Positions 15,324-24,409 are shown, numbered from the stretch's first letter. The stretch: 36,751 nt of DNA from JAENVT01 sp031412355 (GCA_031412355.1 JANOCR010000105.1:1-36751); one strand, 5' to 3'. Notes: a model not told the origin generated them from the sequence alone. Made by a program: numbers and translations.

Positions 15324-17849
15324 ATGTTCCGACTCACCCGCAAGAACCTTTTGGCGAACAAGATCCGCTTCGCCCTCACCACCTTCGGCGTGATCCTCGC
15401 CGTCAGCTTCGTCGTCTCGGCCTTCGTGCTCGGCGACGGTCTGCGTAGCAGCTTCACCAAAGTCTCCGAAGACGTCACCGCCGGTGTCGATCTCGAGGTC
15501 CGCAACGTCGCGGACTTCGGCGAGGCGCCGACGTTATCCGCCGAAACCGTGGCCGTCGTTGCCGCGGTAGACGGAGTCGCCGACGCCGTCGCCAGCATCG
15601 AAGCAGCCGACAACGCGGTTCGCCCGATCAAGGCCAATGGCGGGAACATCTCGACCGACGGGCCGCCACAGCTGGCATTCAACTGGATCGACAACGAACA
15701 GCTGAGCCCCTTCACGCTGGTCGATGGTGCGGCGCCCCAGATCGGGCAGTTCACCATGGACGTCGATTCCGCCGCCGAGCACGACTTCGTGATCGGCAAT
15801 TCGTACGAGCTCATGGTTCCGACTGGCAGAGTCGATCTGACCCTGTCGGGGACGTCGTCGTTCGGCGCCGACAACTCGACGCTGGGCGCGTTGCTGATGC
15901 AGATGAACACCGCCCAAGCCAGCGAGCTGTTCGGTATCGACGGCATCACCAACGTCTCTGTGCAACTCGCTGATGGCGTAGACCCGGCTGCCGTTCAAGC
16001 CGCTGTCGCTGCCGCAATCCCAACGGCAGAAGTCGTCGACCACGCGACGGTTCTCGAAGAGACGACGTCGGAGTTCACCGACGAGATCAACATCGTCGGC
16101 AACATCTTGTTGGGATTCGGTGGCGTCGCACTGTTCGTGTCGATCTTCATCATCTACAACACCTTCGCCATCGTTGTCGGACAGCGCAGCCGCGAGCTCG
16201 CGCTGCTGCGCACAGTCGGTGCCGGGCCGAAGCAGATCCGGCGATCGGTCATCGGCGAGGCTCTGGCCGTGGGCGTGCTCGCATCGGTCGGCGGGATCGG
16301 TGGCGGCATTGCCGTCGCCAAAGGCATCGACGCCCTGTTCGGGCTGATGGGTGTTGACCTCAGCGACTACCCGCTGATCCTCGCCCCTCGCACGCTGGTC
16401 GCGGCGGCCGTGATCGGTGTCGGCGTCACGATGTTGGCCGCGATCGGCCCAGCTCGACGAGCGGCCACGGTGTCTCCCATCGCCGTGCTGAACGGTGGCA
16501 CCGAAGCCGGAGCCGCCGGATCTCGCACCCGCAAGATCGCGGGCCTCGCGTTGTTCGGGGGCGGGCTGGTCGCCGGCGCCGCCGGCCTGGCCGGGATCGG
16601 CCCCAATATGGTCACTGCTGCCGGCCTGACGTTCGGTGCAATCACCACATTCCTGGGTATCACCTTGCTCAGTCCGCTAGCGGTCGGTGGCGTCACCGCT
16701 CTGTTCGGATGGCCGATGCGCAAGATCGGCGGCGTGGCCGGTGGCCTCGCGCAGAAGAACGCTGCGCGAAACTCGCGCCGCACCGCTACGACAGCTGCGG
16801 CATTGATGATCGGCCTGACACTCGTGTCGACCGCACTGGTGGTCGGTCAATCGGTCAAGGCGACGATCGGCTCGACTTTCGAACGGTCAGCCAAGGCCGA
16901 GTACTACCTGACGGACGATCTCGACGAAGTTGAGTTTCCGGCCAGCCTCGCCGATGAGATCCGTGACTCCGACGCCGTCTCTGCCGCAACTGGTTTCACA
17001 CAGTTCGAGGCTCGTGTCGACGGTTCGGTGACCGATGTGGTGGGGTTCGAGTTCGACCAGATCGATCTCGTGCTCGATCTCGACGTGAAGTCGGGCGGAT
17101 TCGACAGCAGCGCATTGAACCCGGTTGTGGTGTCCGTCGATGAGGCGACCGCGATCGGCGCCGGAGTAGGCGACGTGTTGCCCATCGACGTTGCCAATGG
17201 TTCGCGATCCGAAGCGACGATCGTCGGGTTGTTCGACGAGCAGGGCATCCTGACCGAGGACTACTTGTTCGACGCCTCAGTGCTCGCGGCCGCCGGCGTT
17301 GCAGAGGCCCCGGAGTGGATTGCGGTTTCAATCGCAGACGGCGCCAATCCCACCGACGTCGACGCGCTCGTCGCACGTCTGTCCAGTGAGTACCCGTACG
17401 CTTCCGTCGAAACCCCAGCTGAGTTCCGTCAGCGCGTCGAGAGAATGGTCGACCGTGTGTTGACCATGGTGAACGTGATGGTCGCCCTCGCAGTGATCAT
17501 CGCCCTGATCGGTATCGCCAACACATTGGCGCTATCGGTGTTCGAGCGCACTCGTGAACTGGGTCTGGTGCGTGCCGTTGGCATGACCCGCCGCCAGGTC
17601 CGTCGGATGGTGCGCTACGAGGCGGCGTTGGTCGCAACGTTCGGTGCCACCCTCGGGGTCGCGCTCGGCCTGCTGTTCGGTTTCGGCGTGGTCGCGGCGC
17701 TCCCGGCTTCGTTCGCCTCAGGCCTGTCGGTTCCGATCGTTCCGATCGTCGTCCTCGTGCTGGTCGCGGCCGGGGCAGGCGTCGCCGCCGCGTGGCTGCC
17801 CGCACGCCGCGCCGGCCGCCTCGACGTCCTCGACGCCATCGCCCTGTGA
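15324..17849 (+). CDS. FtsX-family ABC transporter permease (two FtsX domains)
   Basis: This 841-aa permease starts with a membrane helix (residues about 15-37) followed by a large extracytoplasmic MacB-type domain. It then has a first FtsX module (about 260-390, containing RSRELALLRTVGAGPKQIRRS), further central helices, a second extracytoplasmic domain (about 520-710) and a C-terminal FtsX module with RTRELGLVRAVGMTRRQVRRM. This duplicated layout is usual for actinobacterial permeases of the antimicrobial peptide or lipid export class. The substrate is unknown. It works with the ATPase upstream and is probably controlled by the divergent two-component system. Confidence 0.93.
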   Translation: MFRLTRKNLLANKIRFALTTFGVILAVSFVVSAFVLGDGLRSSFTKVSEDVTAGVDLEVRNVADFGEAPTLSAETVAVVAAVDGVADAVASIEAADNAVRPIKANGGNISTDGPPQLAFNWIDNEQLSPFTLVDGAAPQIGQFTMDVDSAAEHDFVIGNSYELMVPTGRVDLTLSGTSSFGADNSTLGALLMQMNTAQASELFGIDGITNVSVQLADGVDPAAVQAAVAAAIPTAEVVDHATVLEETTSEFTDEINIVGNILLGFGGVALFVSIFIIYNTFAIVVGQRSRELALLRTVGAGPKQIRRSVIGEALAVGVLASVGGIGGGIAVAKGIDALFGLMGVDLSDYPLILAPRTLVAAAVIGVGVTMLAAIGPARRAATVSPIAVLNGGTEAGAAGSRTRKIAGLALFGGGLVAGAAGLAGIGPNMVTAAGLTFGAITTFLGITLLSPLAVGGVTALFGWPMRKIGGVAGGLAQKNAARNSRRTATTAAALMIGLTLVSTALVVGQSVKATIGSTFERSAKAEYYLTDDLDEVEFPASLADEIRDSDAVSAATGFTQFEARVDGSVTDVVGFEFDQIDLVLDLDVKSGGFDSSALNPVVVSVDEATAIGAGVGDVLPIDVANGSRSEATIVGLFDEQGILTEDYLFDASVLAAAGVAEAPEWIAVSIADGANPTDVDALVARLSSEYPYASVETPAEFRQRVERMVDRVLTMVNVMVALAVIIALIGIANTLALSVFERTRELGLVRAVGMTRRQVRRMVRYEAALVATFGATLGVALGLLFGFGVVAALPASFASGLSVPIVPIVVLVLVAAGAGVAAAWLPARRAGRLDVLDAIAL

Positions 17850-17899
17850 GCAGTGCTACCCCACGCTTCAAAACCATTCAATCCAAAGGAGACAACCCC

Positions 17900-18571
17900 A
17901 TGAACACCATCACTTTGCACGCAACCAACCGGACATCACCGGTGCGACACTTCTTCAGCGTCGTTGCCCGGCCAGAGAGCTACCGGAACCTCGGCTACCT
18001 GTTGCTCGGGCTGCCGCTCGGCACGATCTGGTTCAGCGTGCTGATCAGCGCCCTGTCGGTCGGGCTCAGCATGCTCGTAGTCGCTCTGCTCGGCGTCCCC
18101 CTCCTGTTGGGCACCTGGTATGTGATCCGCGCCTTCGCCAACGTGGAGCGAGGCACGGCCAATGCGCTACTTGGGCACCGGATCGCTGCTGCACCGATGG
18201 CATCGCCGAATCGCGGCAACATGTGGGTCCGGCTCCGCTCGATGAGCGGCGACCGGGATCGTCGGCGAGAGCTGGCCTACCTGATGTTGCGATTCCCCGT
18301 CGGCATCGCCACATTCACCATCGCCCTCACCGCCCTGGCAACGCCGCTGATGGTCGCCTACGCACCGTTCACCGCCAGATACGGGAACGATCACCCATTC
18401 GGTGAGTGGGGCCAGAGCGCGAGGTTGGAAGACATCGCCACGAGCTCGCCATGGTCCTGGTTTCTCGTGCCGCTCGGTGTGGCCATGCTGTTCGTCTCGT
18501 TCCACCTGATCAATGCCCTGGCACGCGCATGCGGACGTTGGACCGAGGCCTGGCTCGGCGACGGAAGCTAG
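17900..18571 (+). CDS. Sensor-domain membrane protein (putative sensor, PF13796-like)
   Basis: This 223-aa protein has four hydrophobic segments in two pairs. The first pair (about residues 30-75) contains the YLLLGLPLGTIWFSVL motif typical of the putative sensor domain found before many actinobacterial histidine kinases; the second pair includes YLMLRFPVGIATFTI. Here it is a stand-alone protein with no kinase fused. The ATG at 17900 has AAAGGAG about 8 nt upstream. It is 50 nt downstream of the permease gene and is the last gene of the ABC operon. A plausible role is relaying transporter or envelope state to the kinase encoded by the divergent operon. Confidence 0.8.
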   Translation: MNTITLHATNRTSPVRHFFSVVARPESYRNLGYLLLGLPLGTIWFSVLISALSVGLSMLVVALLGVPLLLGTWYVIRAFANVERGTANALLGHRIAAAPMASPNRGNMWVRLRSMSGDRDRRRELAYLMLRFPVGIATFTIALTALATPLMVAYAPFTARYGNDHPFGEWGQSARLEDIATSSPWSWFLVPLGVAMLFVSFHLINALARACGRWTEAWLGDGS

Positions 18572-18619
18572 CCGGCATGCTGCGATACCGTTGGCAATCG
18601 ACACGATTCCCGACAGCCA

Positions 18620-18922
18620 ATGAGTTCGCACCGGTACGACGCCGTGGTCTTTGACTTCGGAGGGGTTCTCATCAGCCCGATCACCGATCGGATCAGCGAG
18701 GTCGCGTCGCGTCACGGCGTGACGATGGAGACCTTGCTCTCGGTCCTGATGGGTCCGCCGGACATCTCGACCGAAGACCATCCGTGGCATCGTGCCGAAC
18801 GCGGCGAGGTGGCGGTCGCCGGCTTTCAACAGCTCGTCGAGCCATGGGCTGAAGACGCCGGCCGGCTAGCGAACCCACGTCGGCACCTAACTTCGGATAT
18901 CGTGGCGACGTTCGCTCGATGA
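18620..18922 (+). pseudogene. HAD-family hydrolase, N-terminal fragment
   Basis: The first 75 or so residues match the start of HAD-like phosphatases. YDAVVFDFGGVL carries the nucleophile Asp12, and a cap-like stretch (WHRAERGEVAVAGFQQLVE) follows. The frame then leaves the family (RLANPRRHLTSDIVATF) and ends at 100 aa; a normal member is 200-230 aa. Motifs II and III and the C-terminal Asp motif are missing, so it should not be catalytic. The 3' end runs into the leader of the hemolysin III gene, consistent with deletion of the C-terminal part. Confidence 0.6.
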
Positions 18923-18993
18923 CACGAACGTTGCTGGACCCAGACCCTGTCTCCACCGTTCGCAGTCATCCGTCACCTCGAAATGGGCCGCAC

Positions 18994-19731
18994 ATGGCAT
19001 CTGTGGTGAACTCCCGTTCCCAGTCGTCCAACAATCACGGCCGCGACTGGGCCTTGCATCAACGATTCGTGCGTGCCGAGGGCCGCGACGGTCCGCTGGG
19101 CTGCGATGCCAGACCGTCGTGGCGCGGCCGGGTCCACATGCTCGGCCTGTTCGCAGCCATTCCTGCGGTGACGTTACTGATCGTGTTCGCCGACGGCGCC
19201 CGAGCGAAGGTGGGCACCTCCATCTACGCCGCTGGAGTATGCGCGATGTTGGCCGCCTCGACGACGTACCACCGCTGGGTCAACGACTTCAGGGCGCGCG
19301 CCGCGTGGCGCCGCGCCGACCACGCCATGATCTTCGCGGCGATGGGAGGATCCGCGACACCGGTCATTCTGATCGTGTTGCCATCCGCATGGGGCATCGG
19401 CCTGCTGTCGATCGTGTGGGTTGTCGCGTTGGCTGGTGCGCTGTTCAAGCTCGGACATTGGCACCGGGGCGACACGATCGGCGCGGCGATGATCCCCACC
19501 GTCAGCGCGCTTGCCGCACTAGCGCTCCCTGCACTCTGGCTGAGGGGCGGCGTGGTGCCGGCGATCCTGTATGTGCTGTCCGGCTCGCTGTACATCCTCG
19601 GAGCACGCTGGTTCGGCAAGACATGGCCGCGATTGCGACCAGCCGTGTTCTCCTACCACGAGGTGTGGCACGTCTTCACGGTCGCTGCCGCGGCCGCGCA
19701 CTTCGCATGCGTCTGGGCAATCGCTACCTGA
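18994..19731 (+). CDS. Hemolysin III (HlyIII/PAQR) family membrane protein
   Basis: This 245-aa protein has about seven hydrophobic segments and the metal-site motifs of the PAQR/HlyIII family: STTYHRW in the second helix, DHAMIFAAMGGSATPV in the third, and SYHEVWHVFTVAAAAAHF in the last. The His/Ser/Asp set is complete. Family function in bacteria is poorly known; hydrolase activity and pore formation have both been proposed. The open frame extends back to 18919, overlapping the HAD fragment, but the ATG at 18994 gives an N-terminus of normal size. No clear ribosome site is visible at either start. Confidence 0.85.
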   Translation: MASVVNSRSQSSNNHGRDWALHQRFVRAEGRDGPLGCDARPSWRGRVHMLGLFAAIPAVTLLIVFADGARAKVGTSIYAAGVCAMLAASTTYHRWVNDFRARAAWRRADHAMIFAAMGGSATPVILIVLPSAWGIGLLSIVWVVALAGALFKLGHWHRGDTIGAAMIPTVSALAALALPALWLRGGVVPAILYVLSGSLYILGARWFGKTWPRLRPAVFSYHEVWHVFTVAAAAAHFACVWAIAT

Positions 19732-19762
19732 CCATCAGCCGAGGTCAGGCACCGCGGAAGGC

Positions 19763-19909
19763 TCACTGGCCGGCGCTCTCGGCGTTGCCAACGAGATCGG
19801 CGGAACGCAGGGCGTCGCCATCGCCGAAGCGGCGATCGATCTCGACGGGTTCACCGACGAACTGGATGGCGAGTTCGACCGCTTGTCGGTGGTCGCTGGC
19901 GACTAGCAC
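19763..19909 (-). pseudogene. Short coding-like fragment, possible gene remnant
   Basis: Downstream of the quinone oxidoreductase stop, and in the same minus frame, a 48-codon stretch from a GTG reads VLVASDHRQAVELAIQFVGE, continues through PVEIDRRFGDGD and ends at a stop at 19763. It has protein-like composition but no ribosome site, and I cannot name its family. The plus strand in the mirror frame is also open and protein-like, so the coding strand is uncertain. It may be the tail of a lost gene. Confidence 0.25.
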
Positions 19910-19921
19910 TCGGTCCGGTCG

Positions 19922-20944
19922 TCACGACGGCGAACCTTCCACCGCGATGACGAGCTTGCCGCGTGCGTGGCCACCGGCGAGATGTCGCATCGCCGCCGGC
20001 ATCTCGCCGAGCGGGTACACCCTTTCGATCACGGGAACGACCTGGCCATTCTGGGCGAGTTCCGCCAGACGCTCGAGGCCTGCGTGATGTTCCTTGACCA
20101 CGAACGTTGACAGCCGCTGCCGCACGAACAGCGACATGGCGATCGCCCGGAGTTGGCGGTCGATGCCACCGAACCAGCGCCCTCCACCCTCGCCGCCGCC
20201 AATGACCAGCGTGCCTCGGGGCGCCAGTGCACTTCGCAGTCTCGACAGCGACGAATTGCCCGCCATGTCGAGGATCAGGTCGTACTGCTTGGCGCCATCG
20301 GCGAAGTCGTCAGTGGTGTAGTCGACCACGTGGTCGGCGCCGATCGATCGGACGAGTTCGACCTTGGCGCCGCTGGCAACCCCGGTGACTTCTGCTCCGA
20401 GCGCCTTGGCGATCTGCACAGCGAACGTACCCACGCCGCCCGACGCACCGATGACGAGTACCTTCTGGCCGGCCTCGATTCGCCCGGCGCCAGTGAGGCC
20501 CTGCATTGCCGTGAGCCCCGATACCGGTACGGCTGCGGCCTGCTCGAACGTCAGGTTCGTCGGCTTCATAGCCAGCTTGTCCTCGCGCGCAGCGGCGTAC
20601 TGGGCGAACGAGCCCTTGCTGATGCCGAATACTTCGTCGCCGGGCTGGAACCGCGTGACCTTGGTTCCAACAGAAACCACCACGCCGGCCACGTCGAGGC
20701 CGGGGACGGCACGCTTGGGGGTACGCAGCCCGGAGACCAGTCGCACAGCGTAGGGCAGCCCGGCCATCAGGTGCCAGGTCCCTCGGTCGACGCCGGCGGC
20801 ACGGACCTGCACCAAAACTTCGTCGGCCTCGATCGAAGGTCGATCGATCTCAGCGACCGCAAACACGTCGGCAGTGCCGTACCCGTGTTGCACGATGGCC
20901 CGCATCTGCGGGCCGGTGTGAGTGGGTGTGATCGTTGCTGACAT
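19922..20944 (-). CDS. NAD(P)H:quinone oxidoreductase / zinc-independent alcohol dehydrogenase (MDR family)
   Basis: This 340-aa medium-chain dehydrogenase has a GroES-like N-terminal domain (MRAIVQHGYGTADVFAVAEI; VLVQVRAAGVDRGTWH) and a Rossmann domain with VLVIGASGGVGTFAVQIAKALG followed by GADHVVDYTTDDF. The catalytic-zinc cysteine and histidine of true alcohol dehydrogenases are absent, as in quinone oxidoreductase-like members. GAAGGA lies 6 nt before the ATG at 20944. Immediately upstream, on the other strand, is a TetR C-terminal remnant, so its former divergent regulator and promoter region appear to have been deleted. Confidence 0.9.
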   Translation of the reverse strand: MSATITPTHTGPQMRAIVQHGYGTADVFAVAEIDRPSIEADEVLVQVRAAGVDRGTWHLMAGLPYAVRLVSGLRTPKRAVPGLDVAGVVVSVGTKVTRFQPGDEVFGISKGSFAQYAAAREDKLAMKPTNLTFEQAAAVPVSGLTAMQGLTGAGRIEAGQKVLVIGASGGVGTFAVQIAKALGAEVTGVASGAKVELVRSIGADHVVDYTTDDFADGAKQYDLILDMAGNSSLSRLRSALAPRGTLVIGGGEGGGRWFGGIDRQLRAIAMSLFVRQRLSTFVVKEHHAGLERLAELAQNGQVVPVIERVYPLGEMPAAMRHLAGGHARGKLVIAVEGSPS

Positions 20945-20956
20945 GTCGATTCCTTC

Positions 20957-21256
20957 GGTTTGGTTGCCATGCGCAATGCCGGCTTCTCGGTCGAGATGTC
21001 GGCGCATGCATTCTCGCTGATCGACAGCTACATCTACGGCTTCGTCCTGCAGGAGGTCAACCTGCCGTTCGACGACAGCGACGACCTCGAGGAGCTCGTC
21101 GACTCGATGATGCCCGACCTCGCAGGCGACCTGTACGCGCATCTCACGGAACTGACGACCGAGTACATCCTCAAACCCGGGTACAGCTACGGCAACGAGT
21201 TCGCGTACGGCCTGGACCTGATCCTCGACAGCCTCGAGGCCGCAGCACACCCTTGA
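20957..21256 (+). pseudogene. TetR-family regulator, C-terminal ligand-domain remnant
   Basis: About 95 residues match the C-terminal domain of TetR-type regulators (MRNAGFSVEMSAHAFSLIDS; YIYGFVLQEVNLPF; EYILKPGYSYGNEFAYGLDL). The N-terminal helix-turn-helix half is missing. The fragment begins only about 13 nt from the start codon of the divergent quinone oxidoreductase, and no ribosome site precedes it. This looks like a deletion that removed the DNA-binding half together with most of the shared promoter region. The MFS gene follows 32 nt after its stop. Confidence 0.75.
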
Positions 21257-21288
21257 CCGTCGGGCAACGGCGCGTAGATTGAAGGACC

Positions 21289-22476
21289 GTGACGCCCGTA
21301 CCGATCGCGGACCATCCGCGCATCGGGCGCTCGGCGGCCGCAGTTGCTGCGCTGTTCTTCGTCAACGGCGCGACGTTCTCGAACTGGTTGCCACGAATCC
21401 CCGAGATCCGCGACCAACTCGGCGTCGGCAACGCAGGCCTCGGCGCAACACTGCTCGGCGGCGGTCTGGGCGGCATCATCGGCGCGCTCGTGGTCGGGAA
21501 GTTGACGGATCGTTTCGGCAGCCGCCGGCTGCTGACCCTCGTCGCCATCGCGCTGTCGGTCGGCATGCCCCTGATCGCCTTCGCCCCTACCGCGCTGGTG
21601 TTGCTTCTGTTGTTGACCACTCTCGGGGTGCTGGACGTGTGCAACGACGTGGCGATGAACGCCCAAGGCGTGATCGTTCAGCAGCGGTTGGGACGCTCGA
21701 TCATGAATCGCCTGCACGCCATGTGGAGCCTTGGCTTCACGGTCGGCGCGTTGGTTGGATCGGCTGCCTCCGCGGCCGGCGCCACCGTGCGTGCCCAGCT
21801 CGTGGTCGTGGGGGCCATCATGTTCGTCACCGTCGCGGTGGTGCGCCGCTGGTTGATCCCCGTGGACCCGCCACCCAATGCCGCCCAGGCGGTAACGACG
21901 AGCGCCGCACAGCCAAAGCGGTTCTCGGCGGTCACCGTCGTGATGGGCTTGGCCGCACTGGGCGCCATCGCCTTGGAAGTGATGCCGAACGACTGGTCGG
22001 CCGTGCTGATGCGCGACGAGTTCGACTTCGGGCGCGCCAGCGGCTTCGGCACGATGGCCTGTGCTGGCGCGATGCTGGTAGGCCGTCTCGCCGGCGATCA
22101 CGTGCTCGACCGCATCGGCGAACGGCGCCTGTTCACATGGGCCGTCACTCTTGTGGGACTCGGAGCCCTGATCACCGTCGTAGCGCCGGTGGGTGCCGTC
22201 GCACTGGTGGGACTCGTGGTGTGGGGCCTCGGCCTGTCGGTCGTGTTCCCTCAGCTCTACGCCACGGCGGCCCGTCTACCGGGCGTGTCGGCCGGCACCG
22301 GCCTCGGTTCGATGCTCCTCGGGCAACGGCTTGGCGCCATGCTGACCGCCGTCAGCGTCGGCGCCCTGGCCGAGTGGCAGGACTTGCGGGTCGCCTTCGG
22401 AGTCGTAGCGGGGATCGCGTTCGCGATCCTGTTGGTCACATCTCGCCGCATGATGGCTGCCAGCGCCGAAGCGTGA
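21289..22476 (+). CDS. MFS transporter (YbjJ/sugar-exporter-like)
   Basis: This 395-aa major facilitator has about twelve membrane segments. The N-terminal half has FFVNGATFSNWLPRIPEIRD, a first motif typical of the YbjJ-like group, the loop motif GKLTDRFGSRRLL and NDVAMNAQGV in helix 4. The C-terminal half has the matching loop GDHVLDRIGERRLF. The GTG at 21289 is preceded by GAAGGA. The substrate is not predictable. It lies directly downstream of the TetR remnant, which may once have regulated it. Confidence 0.88.
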   Translation: MTPVPIADHPRIGRSAAAVAALFFVNGATFSNWLPRIPEIRDQLGVGNAGLGATLLGGGLGGIIGALVVGKLTDRFGSRRLLTLVAIALSVGMPLIAFAPTALVLLLLLTTLGVLDVCNDVAMNAQGVIVQQRLGRSIMNRLHAMWSLGFTVGALVGSAASAAGATVRAQLVVVGAIMFVTVAVVRRWLIPVDPPPNAAQAVTTSAAQPKRFSAVTVVMGLAALGAIALEVMPNDWSAVLMRDEFDFGRASGFGTMACAGAMLVGRLAGDHVLDRIGERRLFTWAVTLVGLGALITVVAPVGAVALVGLVVWGLGLSVVFPQLYATAARLPGVSAGTGLGSMLLGQRLGAMLTAVSVGALAEWQDLRVAFGVVAGIAFAILLVTSRRMMAASAEA

Positions 22477-22587
22477 ACTGCACCGCTGAGTGACCTGCCC
22501 GCGTATCTGCCCGAAGGTGATAGCAGCCCAACCGGTCGGCAGCGCAGAATCATCGGCATGACCACGTGGAATCAGTCAGGTGGAGAT

Positions 22588-23031
22588 ATGAGCGAGCTCT
22601 GGGGCGAGACCCTGCAGGAGCTCTACGACGAGATGAACGGTTGGGGCCTCGACGAGGTCGGTCGATGCACTTGGCACCCGGTGCTGAATCTCAATTGGGA
22701 CGACAACGAGGTGGTCACCGGCGGGACATTGACGGTTGACCTCGAGGTGCTGGTGCCGGCGTGGGCCAGGCTCAGTGATGCCAACGACGCCGTGCGCACC
22801 GAATGGAACCGCTGGTCCGATGCTCTGATGGCCCACGAGATGGGACATGTCAACCTGGCGTACCAGTACCTCGACAACTTCGAGGACACGCTGGTGGGCA
22901 TGCCGAAAGACGACGCCTGGACGGCCTTCGAGCAGTGCAAGGCCGACCTGCAGACCGCCAGCGACAGCTACGACTCCTCGACCAGCCACGGCATCTCTCA
23001 AGGCACCACCCTCGACACCAGCATCACCTGA
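22588..23031 (+). CDS. DUF922-like putative zinc protease with HExxH motif
   Basis: This protein of about 147 aa contains HEMGH at residues 83-87, in the context WNRWSDALMAHEMGHVNLA seen in DUF922 (predicted Zn-dependent protease). An N-terminal GETLQELYDEMN element is also present. The ATG at 22588 has GGTGGAG close upstream; an in-frame ATG at 22558 would add ten residues but has no ribosome site. No signal peptide or membrane anchor is visible from either start, which is unusual because family members are generally secreted or periplasmic. A third metal ligand is not obvious. It is convergent with the M28 peptidase gene. Confidence 0.75.
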   Translation: MSELWGETLQELYDEMNGWGLDEVGRCTWHPVLNLNWDDNEVVTGGTLTVDLEVLVPAWARLSDANDAVRTEWNRWSDALMAHEMGHVNLAYQYLDNFEDTLVGMPKDDAWTAFEQCKADLQTASDSYDSSTSHGISQGTTLDTSIT

Positions 23032-23057
23032 TCGGGCGTTGCGGAGCCCACCCCATT

Positions 23058-23096
23058 GGGCGCGACAACACGCCACGGACGGCCAAAATCGCGCCC
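23058..23096. terminator. Weak inverted repeat between convergent genes
   Basis: GGGCGCGA at 23058-23065 pairs with TCGCGCCC at 23089-23096 around a 23-nt loop, between the convergent DUF922 and M28 peptidase genes. The placement fits a bidirectional terminator, but the loop is long and no T-run follows. Confidence 0.25.
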
Positions 23097-23113
23097 GTAC
23101 AGGCGAGTAGGCG

Positions 23114-24409
23114 CTACGGATCGAGGAAGCCGTCGCATTCACCGCCGGCCCACAGCGACGCGATCGCAGCGGTGCCACCCAGGAGCGGGCCGACCGATCT
23201 GTCGTCGAACGCATCGGGACCGGAGTCGACGATCGCACCGAGGTCGGCCACGAACTGATCCGACACGACTCGATCTGCATCCGAGAAGCGGGAAAAGTCG
23301 GGTTGGGCCTGCACGAGTAGGCCGTGGATGGACTCTGCGTCGGCGTACGTGGCCGCAGGTGCGTTGGGTTCGTACGCGGGCAGAGTGTCAGTGCTCACCA
23401 GATCGCGAACAAGGGCTTGCGCGTTGGCCACTTGTTGCTGCAGCTTCGGATAATCGACAATTGACGCGTCGTCTCCGACGGTGTGGTAGCACGGCGTCGT
23501 CGCGTCGGTGAAGAACACACTTGGGACGCCGGCACTCACGAAGTTGGCGTGGTCGCTGCGACCTTGACCGAACAGCAGACTCAGCCGAACTGTGTCGAGG
23601 GTCGACGCTTCTGCTGCGGTTGCCGCGGCGTTGACGAGGTTGATCCCGCCCGTTTCGGCCCCGACAAGCACAGTCATGTTTGCAAGTGACGGCGAGATGT
23701 TGGTGCCCTGGATATCGAAGTTCACGTAGGCGACCGTCTGGTCCAGTGGAACGGCGGGGCTGGCGATGTAGGCCGCCGATCCGAGCAAGCCGTCTTCCTC
23801 GGCGTCCCAGAATGCGATGATCACCGATCGACGCCGTGGCTCATCACCACCCGCAATCGCCTTTCCGATGGCCAGCGCCACGGCGACGCCGCTTGCGTTG
23901 TCGGAAGCCCCGTTGCAGATGTTGTCGGCAGAACCAGTACCGATGCAATCGCTGCCGAGGTGGTCGTAATGCGCTCCCACGATCACATACTGATCTGCGA
24001 GATCGCCTCCCGGGATGACGGCCAACACGTTGGTGCCGATCCCGAACGATTGGCGAAAGGCCGTCGGTCCGGTTGCTCCAGGTACCAATGGCTGAGCAAA
24101 CTCCGAGACCGCAGCGATCAGGAATTCCTGCGCTGCAGCAGAGCCCGGCGTGCCATTGTCGCGACCTGCCAGATTGTCGGACGCCAATGTCTCGACCACG
24201 GCGCGGTGCCCTGCCGTCGGGTCATCGACGGCGGTTTCGGGGGTCGTCTGCGAGACGGCTGTTGCCGGCGCCGTCGTTGCAGCCGTGGTCGCCGGCACGG
24301 GTGTGGTGCCGACTGGGTCGGTCGTGGCTGACTCGCCATCGGAGTTGCATCCTGAGGCCGCGAGCGCGAGCACTGCTCCTGTCGACACCGCCGCACGCCA
24401 ACCACGCAT
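23114..24409 (-). CDS. M28-family zinc aminopeptidase lipoprotein
   Basis: This 431-aa protein has a lipoprotein signal (ALAASGC, Cys21), a Thr/Pro/Ala-rich linker to about residue 65, and an M28 peptidase domain with the full two-zinc ligand set: His and Asp in GAHYDHLG, Asp in NGASDNASGVA, Glu-Glu in DAEEDGLLGS, Asp in VNFDIQG and His in PCYHTVGDD. It should be attached outside the membrane and release N-terminal amino acids from peptides. I chose the ATG at 24409 because it gives a standard signal peptide. The family may include additional C-terminal specificity regions, here about 80 residues. Confidence 0.92.
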   Translation of the reverse strand: MRGWRAAVSTGAVLALAASGCNSDGESATTDPVGTTPVPATTAATTAPATAVSQTTPETAVDDPTAGHRAVVETLASDNLAGRDNGTPGSAAAQEFLIAAVSEFAQPLVPGATGPTAFRQSFGIGTNVLAVIPGGDLADQYVIVGAHYDHLGSDCIGTGSADNICNGASDNASGVAVALAIGKAIAGGDEPRRRSVIIAFWDAEEDGLLGSAAYIASPAVPLDQTVAYVNFDIQGTNISPSLANMTVLVGAETGGINLVNAAATAAEASTLDTVRLSLLFGQGRSDHANFVSAGVPSVFFTDATTPCYHTVGDDASIVDYPKLQQQVANAQALVRDLVSTDTLPAYEPNAPAATYADAESIHGLLVQAQPDFSRFSDADRVVSDQFVADLGAIVDSGPDAFDDRSVGPLLGGTAAIASLWAGGECDGFLDP

